The notes below the pieces were generated by a model, which did not search any database, was not told the DNA's origin, and saw nothing but the letters and a program-made list of their open reading frames with translations. Shown one piece after another: positions 57,628 through 64,000 of a DNA stretch of 64,000 nt (positions are counted from its first letter, which is position 1; each line of letters starts with the position of its first letter). Origin of the DNA: Pantoea agglomerans NBRC 102470 (GTDB taxonomy: Bacteria; Pseudomonadota; Gammaproteobacteria; Enterobacterales; Enterobacteriaceae). The DNA lies in assembly GCF_001598475.1 (NCBI RefSeq), contig NZ_BCZA01000003.1, positions 62,001 to 126,000 on the forward strand. The letters run 5' to 3'. Both the position numbers and the translations under genes were made by a program.

Positions 57628-58680
57628 TCAGCCGCGGCGCTGTTTAACCGCTGCCGCCAGCTGACGCAGCACCTTGTCGGTATCTTCCCAGCCGATACAG
57701 GCGTCGGTGACGCTTTTGCCATAGACCAGCGGCTCGCCGCTCTCCAGACTCTGGTTGCCTTCCACCAGATGACTCTCGATCATCACACCGACAATCGCCT
57801 GCTCACCATTAATCAGCTGCTGTGAGACATCGTCTGCCACAACCATCTGACGCTGGAACTGCTTGCTGCTGTTGGCGTGGCTGAAATCGATCATCACCTG
57901 CTGTGGCAGACCCGCTTTTGCCAGGCCCTCTTTGACCTCTGCAACATGCTGCGCACTATAGTTCGGCTCTTTGCCGCCGCGCAGAATGATATGGCAGTCA
58001 CCGTTGCCGCTGGTTTCCACAATGGCGGAGTGACCATACTTCGTCACAGACAGGAAACAGTGCGGCGATCCCGCCGCGTTAATGGCATCGATCGCCACCT
58101 TAATGGTGCCATCGGTGCCGTTTTTGAAGCCGACCGGACAGGAGAGACCGGACGCCAGCTCACGGTGTACCTGAGATTCCGTGGTGCGCGCGCCAATCGC
58201 GCCCCAGCTCATCAGGTCAGCCACATATTGCGGGGTAATCATATCCAGAAACTCGCCCGCCGCCGGTAAGCCGCTGTCGTTAATATCCAGCAGCAGTTTA
58301 CGCGCCAGACGCAGACCGTCATTGAGCTGGTAGCTGTTGTCCATGTAGGGATCGTTGATCAGCCCTTTCCAGCCCACCGTGGTGCGCGGCTTTTCAAAAT
58401 AGACCCGCATCACCACTTCCAGCTCGCCTTTCAGCTCATCACGCAGCGCCAGCAGGCGGTCGGCATACTCTTTTGCCGCTTCAGTGTCATGAATTGAGCA
58501 GGGGCCGATCACCACCAGCAGGCGATCGTCCTTGCCCTGCAGGATCTGATGAATCGCCTGACGGGCCTGTGAAACGGTCTGTGCAGCACGATCGGTCGCC
58601 GGGAATTTTTCGAGCAGCGCAACCGGAGGTAACAGCTCTTTAATCTCTTTGATGCGTAAGTCATCGTTCTGGTAATTCAT
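57628..58680 (-). CDS. aroG: 3-deoxy-7-phosphoheptulonate synthase AroG (Phe-sensitive)
   Basis: 350 residues of the type I DAHP synthase class. Visible: VVIGPCSIHD (about 56-65), YFEKPRTTVGWKGLINDP (about 94-111), GAIGARTTESQVHRELASGLSCPVGFKNGTDG (about 180-211) and IDFSHANSSKQ (about 266-276). It condenses phosphoenolpyruvate and erythrose-4-phosphate as the first shikimate step. Assignment to the Phe-regulated isoform rests on overall likeness and the conserved gpmA-aroG neighbourhood. Confidence 0.95.
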   Translation of the reverse strand: MNYQNDDLRIKEIKELLPPVALLEKFPATDRAAQTVSQARQAIHQILQGKDDRLLVVIGPCSIHDTEAAKEYADRLLALRDELKGELEVVMRVYFEKPRTTVGWKGLINDPYMDNSYQLNDGLRLARKLLLDINDSGLPAAGEFLDMITPQYVADLMSWGAIGARTTESQVHRELASGLSCPVGFKNGTDGTIKVAIDAINAAGSPHCFLSVTKYGHSAIVETSGNGDCHIILRGGKEPNYSAQHVAEVKEGLAKAGLPQQVMIDFSHANSSKQFQRQMVVADDVSQQLINGEQAIVGVMIESHLVEGNQSLESGEPLVYGKSVTDACIGWEDTDKVLRQLAAAVKQRRG

Positions 58681-58967
58681 ACTGATTCCATATTATTTCT
58701 GGCCCGGCGCCCGCCGGACACAACCTGCCCAATGTAGCCCGAAGCGCCTGGGGTGTAAATTCCCGCTGCGGGTTAAATGTGCGGGTGATATTTGCATTAA
58801 TCAGGTTAGCGACTAGACTTTTTAATGGTAAGCACTGAGGAACGTCCCGCTTACCAAATTAAATCACCCTGTTTAAGCCAACCGGCGAATTATATTTCGT
58901 CAGGGATTTTCTTACCCGAAATTGCACCTCTGGGCTTAAAGCATCTTCATTTATTAACGGGAGCATA

Positions 58968-59333
58968 ATGATGAAAAAGTTTGCCTTACTCTTTTTGACA
59001 GCAGCAATGACACTGAGCAGCGGTGCGGTACTGGCTGCAGACAGCAGCAATAACGGTACATCGAATCAGGCAGCCAGTGCAGGTGCAGCAGCGGGCGGAG
59101 CGAAAGAGAATCTGCCGCCAAATAATGTCGATAACAGCAAAATTAATAACACTGGCAACGATACCAATCCTGCAACGTCTGGCAGCACCACCAGCCATGG
59201 TAATATGTCTGCTAACGAAATGGACCAGAACGCCCAGTGTAAAGATGGTAAATGTCCGAACATCAATAAAAAAGTTCAGACTAAAGTGGGCGGCGGTGAC
59301 GTAGATACCAAAACCGACGGCACCACCCAGTAA
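58968..59333 (+). CDS. ybgS: YbgS-like exported protein
   Basis: 121 residues with a signal peptide (about 1-23, GAVLA). The mature part is polar and rich in Asn, Gly, Thr and Ala, with a pair of Cys in CKDGKCP (about 91-97), as in E. coli YbgS. It is likely a periplasmic protein of unknown role. ATG at 58968 or 58971 both fit the GGGAG site. Position after aroG is conserved. Confidence 0.85.
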   Translation: MMKKFALLFLTAAMTLSSGAVLAADSSNNGTSNQAASAGAAAGGAKENLPPNNVDNSKINNTGNDTNPATSGSTTSHGNMSANEMDQNAQCKDGKCPNINKKVQTKVGGGDVDTKTDGTTQ

Positions 59334-59343
59334 TTCTGTTTAG

Positions 59344-59372
59344 CCAGGAGAGCTGACGCTCTCCTGGTTTTT
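59344..59372 (+). terminator. Intrinsic terminator of ybgS
   Basis: CCAGGAGAG-CTGACG-CTCTCCTGG followed by TTTTTC, 10 bp after the ybgS stop codon. Confidence 0.9.
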
Positions 59373-59431
59373 CTCCCCTCTGTCCCACTCTTCCGCTATG
59401 CTAATCCTGTGAATTTTACAGGAAATCCTTC

Positions 59432-60013
59432 ATGGCCGTTTTGCTTCTGATTGACGATCATCCGCTGGTTGAAGTGGCACTTGAAGCCGCTCTGAGCCAG
59501 TCACCCATTCCGGTTCAGCTCCTCTCTGCCAGCAGTGAAAAAGCCGCCCGTCCCCTGCTTCAGCAGCCACTGGACATCATCGTGCTGGATATTGGCCTGC
59601 CGGATAGCGATGGGCTGGAGTTCCTGCGTCGCCTGAAGATCCATCGCCCCGACTGTCCGGTATTGATCTACTCTGCTCAGCAGACCCGCCACTATGTGCG
59701 TCGTGCCCAGGCGCTGGGTGCCGCCGGTTATGTGGTGAAGAGCCAGCGCATGGCGCAACTGCTTAGCGCTATCCTGGCGGTGCTGGGCGGTCAGACGGCG
59801 TTTCCGGTGATGGATGATGAACCGGAACTCCCGCTGACCCAGAAAGAGCGTCAGATTCTGGCGCTGCTGGCCAGCGGCCTCTCCAATCTGCAAATCGCCG
59901 CCCAGTTGCACATCAGTAACAAAACGGTCAGCACCCATAAAAAGAACATTCTGGAAAAAACCGGCGCCCGTTCGGTGGTGGAACTGGCTGACCTGTGGAA
60001 GGCGCAGCAGTGA
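59432..60013 (+). CDS. NarL/FixJ-type response regulator (EvgA/BvgA-like)
   Basis: 193 residues. The receiver domain has acidic residues Asp8-Asp9, the phospho-acceptor Asp53 (IVLDIGLPDSDG), Ser/Thr near 82 and Lys near 103 (VVKS). The C-terminal LuxR-type helix-turn-helix (about 133-190) reads LTQKERQILALLASGLSNLQIA and HISNKTVSTHKKNILEK. It is paired with the hybrid kinase: the kinase's GTG start overlaps its stop (GTGA). The system is inserted between ybgS and zitB, which are neighbours in E. coli. Target genes are unknown. Confidence 0.92.
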   Translation: MAVLLLIDDHPLVEVALEAALSQSPIPVQLLSASSEKAARPLLQQPLDIIVLDIGLPDSDGLEFLRRLKIHRPDCPVLIYSAQQTRHYVRRAQALGAAGYVVKSQRMAQLLSAILAVLGGQTAFPVMDDEPELPLTQKERQILALLASGLSNLQIAAQLHISNKTVSTHKKNILEKTGARSVVELADLWKAQQ

Positions 60014-63000
60014 GAACTCTCCTGCTGATGCTGCTGTTGCTGTGCGGCTCCGTTCTGGCTGAGGTGCGTCCGGTGAGCAGCATCAATCTGCCGATGATGC
60101 TGCCGGTGACGCACGCGGAAACCATGCAAGGCAAAATCCTGCGTGTTGGCCTGCTGGAAGAGAACCACGCCCCCTGGGCGATGCGCATCGGCAACGACCT
60201 GTATGGCATCAATGCCGACTATCTTTCCGCCCTGCGACAGCTGACTGGCGCGCAGTTCAGCCTCAACCTCTACAGCGATCAGCCGCATCTGATGCAGGCG
60301 CTGAACAGCGGCCAGATCGATTTTGCGCTTGGCATGTGGATTTCTCCCCTGCCAGCCGGCGCGCTGAGCAGCGATAACTGGTACAGCAGCCCGCTTCGGG
60401 TCTACCGCAATCAGCAAAACCAGCGTGCCGTGATGTTTAACAGCCAGAATGCCCAACTGGCGATCAGCGAAAGCACGCTGGCACAACTGCCGCCTGCGCT
60501 GGCCGCCCGCCACAGCTGGCGACGCTACAGCAGTGATCTGCAGGCGCTCTATACCCTGCTGAATCAGCAGAATGATTATGTGGTGGCGGATGAAACCAGC
60601 GCCGGATTTCTGCTGAGCCAGCTGCAACAGGGCCAGATTTATCAGATCGCCTCACACATCGAGGCCGGACAGCTCAACCTGCGCGCGGTCTCCCGCGATC
60701 CGGAGCTTATCAGCTGGATTAATCAGAGCCTGCGTCAGTTGCCAGCAGAACTGATGAACACGCTGCAGGCGCGCTGGAGCAGTACCCTGCCGCGCTATCA
60801 GGATACGCAGACCCTGATGCTCAGCCCCACTGAACGCGCCTGGATTGCCGATCATCCGCGTATTACTTACACCGCCGAACCGGACAACTATCCCTGGAGT
60901 TATCGCGATGCCAGCGGGACCGCCAGAGGCTATGGCGTGGATTTGCTGAAAGCGATAGCTCAGAGCACCGGCCTGCAGTTTGAACCGGTGTGGGTCAGCA
61001 ATCTGCGTCAGGCGAACACGCTGATCGGTCAGCAGCAGGCGATGCTGCAGCTGATGCAGCCGCTGAACGGCGATGCGATGCAGAGCACCTCGCTACCGGT
61101 GTGGCGCGCGCTGTGGGGCATCTACAGCCTGCAGCCCGATACGCTGGCGCACTGGCGCGACCTGCGCGGCAAGCGGGTCGGCGTGTTGCAGGATGACCTG
61201 GCGCTGCGTCTGCTGCCTGCGGATCTGCAGCCGCAGCAGTTTGCCGATCGTAATAGTCTCTATGACGCGCTGGCAAAGGGGCAGATCGATGCGCTGGTCG
61301 ATAACGTGCTCTCCGCCCGCTGGCGTATCGCCAGCCGCGATGATGCGCGCATCCACCTCGCCTTTGCCGCCAGCGACATCGCCTGGCCGATCGCGCTGGG
61401 TGTGACGCCTGACCAGCCGGTGCTGCGCACCCTGCTGGATCGCGCGCTGCAGCAGATCCCGGCTGACACACAGAGTCAGATGCGCGACAGCTGGTCAACC
61501 CCGCCACAGCCCGGCAGCGTGATGGTGATGCGTTCGCTGCCGATGATGGTGCTGGCGGTGGCAGGTGCGGCCATTGCGCTGCTGCTGTTGCTGCTGGCGC
61601 GCCGCTACTGGCAACAGCGCCGGGAGCGTCAGCAGCGTGAACAGGCTGAGCACGCCAATGCGATGAAGAGCCAGTTCCTGGCGACCGTCAGCCATGAGCT
61701 GCGCACGCCGATGCAGGCGATCCTGGGGCTGCTTGAGCTGGAGAAGCAGCAGCACAGCAGCCAGAACCTGACGCTGCTGCACAGCAGTGCGCAGTCGCTG
61801 CTGACGTTGCTGAATGATCTGCAGGATCATGCGCGCATCGAGAGCAACAGTTTTACCCTGGCGCCCCGTCCGCTGGCGCTGGCGCAGTGGCTCAATCAGC
61901 AGCAGTACTTTTATCATCCGTTAATGCGCGAAGACGGCCCGCATCTGATCGTTGAGGCGCTGACGCCGCTGCCTGATGCCGTGATGATCGATGCCGATCG
62001 CCTGCAGCAGGTGGTCAACAACCTGATGACCAATGCGTTGAAATTTACCCGCCACGGCGCGATTCGCCTGACGCTGGCCGCACAGCAACAACAGCTGATT
62101 CTGACGGTGAGCGACAGCGGCAGCGGCATTCCGCCAGAGGAGCAGCAGAAGCTGTTCGATCCCTGGTATCAGGCGCCGTCCGGTAAATCGGTTTCGGTGC
62201 AGGGCAGCGGCCTGGGGCTGTTTATCTGCCGGGAAATGGTGCAGCGGATGGGCGGCGACATCCGGCTCGCCTCTGAACCCGGTCACGGCACCCAGGTCAC
62301 CGTGACGCTGCCACTGGCGGTCTGCGCACCAGCAAACCACGTGGATGAAACCGCCCTGCCCGACCTTCCACAACTGCGGGTGGCGATTGTCGATGACCAT
62401 CCGACCAATCTGCTGGTGATGCAGCAGCAGCTGTCGCGTTTTGCGATTCAGGCTGACATCTTTGAGCAGGGACGCGCACTACTGCAGGCCGATGCGCAAC
62501 AGCCTTATGACCTGCTGTTTATCGACCAGATGATGCCGCGGCCTGACGGCACGCTGCTGCTGCGGATATTGCGGCGGCGTGACCGTCAGCGGAAGCGTCA
62601 GGCGATGCGGGTGCTCTGCTCTGCGGATGCCCAGCTGCTGTCGCGACCGCTGGAGGCGCGGGAGCGGGTAATAATAAAACCGGTGCAGTTAGCCGATCTC
62701 AGCGCGCTGCTGGCAGAGTGGCAGGAAGATCCGCTGGCGGCGCTGGATGATAATCTGTGGCAACTGGCGCAGCAGAATGAGAAATTCCTCCGCCGTCTGA
62801 GCCAGACGCTGCACAACACGGTGACGCAGGATCTGGCCGTGATGCGCGAAGCACGCGAGCGCGAGGAGTGGATGCCGTTCGCCGAAGCGGCGCACCGGAT
62901 GAAAGGAAGCTGGTTACTGGTGGGACTGGATCACGGCGCACAGCTCAGCCAGCAACTGGCGGAGCAGGCAAAACAGCATCAGGACACGTCTGAGACGTGG

Positions 63001-63072
63001 CAATTACTGATATTATTAGCAAACAGGTTACTGAAAAAACTGGAATCTTATGGCACATACCCACACTCATAG
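60010..63072 (+). CDS. BvgS/EvgS-type hybrid sensor histidine kinase
   Basis: 1020 residues from the GTG at 60010, preceded by GGAAGG; a GTG five codons upstream is less likely. A signal peptide (about 1-17) leads into two periplasmic SBP_bac_3 (Venus-flytrap) domains (about 38-265 and 270-495), then one membrane helix (about 507-530). The HisKA domain has His562 (SHELRTP). The ATPase domain shows [21 protein letters not shown] and [13 protein letters not shown] receiver domain follows with Asp839 ([11 protein letters not shown]), and an Hpt domain with His962 (AHRMKGSW). This is the full four-step phosphorelay. There is no PAS domain between membrane and HisKA, unlike BvgS. The ligand is unknown. 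The 3' end overlaps zitB by 23 bp. Confidence 0.92.
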   Translation: MRTLLLMLLLLCGSVLAEVRPVSSINLPMMLPVTHAETMQGKILRVGLLEENHAPWAMRIGNDLYGINADYLSALRQLTGAQFSLNLYSDQPHLMQALNSGQIDFALGMWISPLPAGALSSDNWYSSPLRVYRNQQNQRAVMFNSQNAQLAISESTLAQLPPALAARHSWRRYSSDLQALYTLLNQQNDYVVADETSAGFLLSQLQQGQIYQIASHIEAGQLNLRAVSRDPELISWINQSLRQLPAELMNTLQARWSSTLPRYQDTQTLMLSPTERAWIADHPRITYTAEPDNYPWSYRDASGTARGYGVDLLKAIAQSTGLQFEPVWVSNLRQANTLIGQQQAMLQLMQPLNGDAMQSTSLPVWRALWGIYSLQPDTLAHWRDLRGKRVGVLQDDLALRLLPADLQPQQFADRNSLYDALAKGQIDALVDNVLSARWRIASRDDARIHLAFAASDIAWPIALGVTPDQPVLRTLLDRALQQIPADTQSQMRDSWSTPPQPGSVMVMRSLPMMVLAVAGAAIALLLLLLARRYWQQRRERQQREQAEHANAMKSQFLATVSHELRTPMQAILGLLELEKQQHSSQNLTLLHSSAQSLLTLLNDLQDHARIESNSFTLAPRPLALAQWLNQQQYFYHPLMREDGPHLIVEALTPLPDAVMIDADRLQQVVNNLMTNALKFTRHGAIRLTLAAQQQQLILTVSDSGSGIPPEEQQKLFDPWYQAPSGKSVSVQGSGLGLFICREMVQRMGGDIRLASEPGHGTQVTVTLPLAVCAPANHVDETALPDLPQLRVAIVDDHPTNLLVMQQQLSRFAIQADIFEQGRALLQADAQQPYDLLFIDQMMPRPDGTLLLRILRRRDRQRKRQAMRVLCSADAQLLSRPLEARERVIIKPVQLADLSALLAEWQEDPLAALDDNLWQLAQQNEKFLRRLSQTLHNTVTQDLAVMREAREREEWMPFAEAAHRMKGSWLLVGLDHGAQLSQQLAEQAKQHQDTSETWQLLILLANRLLKKLESYGTYPHS

Positions 63073-64000
63073 CGGGCAGGATAGTAATCGCACGCGTCTG
63101 GCGGCCGCCTTCGGGGTGACCGTTGTCTTTATGGTGGCTGAAGTGATTGGCGGCTGGCTCTCGGGTTCACTGGCGTTGCTGGCGGACGCCGGGCATATGC
63201 TGACCGATGCCGCCGCGCTGCTGATGGCGCTGATGGCGGTGCAGTTCTCGCGCCGTAAACCCAATGCACGCCACACCTTTGGCCTGCTGCGTCTGACCAC
63301 GCTGGCCGCATTTGTTAACGCCATTGCGCTGCTGGGCATTACCGCACTGATCGTCTGGGAGGCGGTGCGCCGCTTTGCCGACCCGCAACCGGTGACCGGC
63401 GGCCTGATGCTGGGGATTGCTATTGGCGGTCTGCTGGCCAATATTCTGTCGTTCTGGCTGTTGCATCACGGCAGCGAAGAGAAGAATCTCAACGTGCGGG
63501 CCGCAGCGCTGCATGTGATGGGCGACCTGCTTGGCTCGGTGGGTGCGATTGTCGCGGCGGTGATTATTATGCTGACCGGCTGGACCCCAATCGATCCGAT
63601 TCTGTCGTTGCTGGTGTCACTGCTGGTGCTGCGCAGCGCCTGGGCGCTGCTGCGTGAGAGTCTGCAGGAGTTACTGGAAGGGGCGCCGCGTTCGCTGGAT
63701 GTGAACCGGCTGATACGGGATCTCACCCTGAACATCGCAGAGGTGCGCAATGTTCACCATGTGCATCTGTGGCAGGTGGGCGAAAAGCCGCTGCTGACGC
63801 TGCATGCGCAGGTGATCCCGCCTTACGATCACGATGCGCTGCTGCATCGTATCCACGACTATCTACGCCAGCACTATCAGATTGCGCATGCGACCGTGCA
63901 GATGGAGTATCAGCCCTGTGCCGGTGCCGAGTGTGAACTCGGCTTAAGCGGCGCTGCCGCCACCAGCCATGATCACAGCCATTCACACGACCATGAGCAT
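63050..64000 (+). CDS. zitB: Zinc transporter ZitB (CDF family), cut by the window edge
   Basis: 317 codons are visible with no stop before the end of the window; E. coli ZitB has 313 residues, so only a few residues should be missing. The His-rich start MAHTHTHSG, six membrane helices with metal-site residues in [19 protein letters not shown] (about 41-60) and [17 protein letters not shown] (about 151-167), and a His-rich C-terminus ([11 protein letters not shown]) fit cation-diffusion exporters of zinc. Its ATG lies 23 bp inside the end of the kinase gene with no good ribosome binding site apparent, suggesting co-transcription with the two-component system. Confidence 0.95.
   Translation, partial: MAHTHTHSGQDSNRTRLAAAFGVTVVFMVAEVIGGWLSGSLALLADAGHMLTDAAALLMALMAVQFSRRKPNARHTFGLLRLTTLAAFVNAIALLGITALIVWEAVRRFADPQPVTGGLMLGIAIGGLLANILSFWLLHHGSEEKNLNVRAAALHVMGDLLGSVGAIVAAVIIMLTGWTPIDPILSLLVSLLVLRSAWALLRESLQELLEGAPRSLDVNRLIRDLTLNIAEVRNVHHVHLWQVGEKPLLTLHAQVIPPYDHDALLHRIHDYLRQHYQIAHATVQMEYQPCAGAECELGLSGAAATSHDHSHSHDHEH

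Noticed and set aside
58740..58790. Possible TyrR box upstream of aroG (a TGTAAA half-site)
   Set aside because: The second half at the required 6-bp spacing is missing.

Overview
The window is chromosomal DNA of an enterobacterium of the order Enterobacterales, most likely Pantoea or a close Erwiniaceae relative. This rests on near-identity of many predicted proteins to E. coli house-keeping proteins, a moderately high G+C content, a galTKM operon without galE, and lineage-specific insertions into otherwise E. coli-like gene order. It holds no phage, complete insertion sequence, tRNA, rRNA or CRISPR array that I can recognise. Almost all of it is core genome.

Layout. (1) 1-2400: a small accessory edge with a DUF4225-like protein, a small two-helix membrane protein facing it tail to tail, and an MpaB/DUF2236-type oxygenase. 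(2) 2410-16583: bglX and dld divergently, then a chitin-use pair (chiP-like porin and secreted GH20 hexosaminidase) behind a promoter with NagC-, CRP- and ChiX-type signals, an MscS-type channel, pbpG, yohC and a DedA protein (yohD). This is the E. coli 47-48 min order with insertions. (3) 16815-22963: GH15 hydrolase, L,D-transpeptidase ldtA/erfK, a Pit phosphate transporter and a YhhS-like MFS transporter. (4) 23034-25366: dusC and rhlE, 2 bp apart, which in E. coli belong to two distant regions. (5) 25584-50603 follows the E. coli 17-18 min order: ybhQ, ybhP-clsB-ybhN, ybhL, two lineage-specific lipoproteins, moaABCDE, yvcK, uvrB, an orphan ABC ATPase, bioDCFB/bioA, ybhB, pgl, ybhA, modABC and acrZ. 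(6) 50740-64000: modE, modF, galTKM, gpmA, aroG, ybgS, an EvgAS/BvgAS-type two-component system, and zitB, which runs off the right end.

Regulatory sequence is unusually readable. I see a BirA operator between bioA and bioB, two GalR/GalS-type operators before galT, and a LexA box plus DnaA-type boxes before uvrB. ModE-type boxes lie before both modA and moaA, and a Moco riboswitch-like leader precedes moaA. Molybdate uptake, molybdopterin synthesis and their regulators (mod, modE/modF, moa) therefore form one regulon in two blocks of the window.

The least explained items are: the BvgS-like sensor kinase without a PAS domain, whose gene overlaps zitB; an orphan UrtE/LivF-like ATPase with an altered ABC signature (LPIDQ for LSGGQ); a 205-bp MITE-like structured element with 17-bp perfect inverted ends and a related partial copy 12 kb away; and a second GC-rich palindromic element after the GH20 gene. 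I did not find a clear, wholly new multi-gene system.
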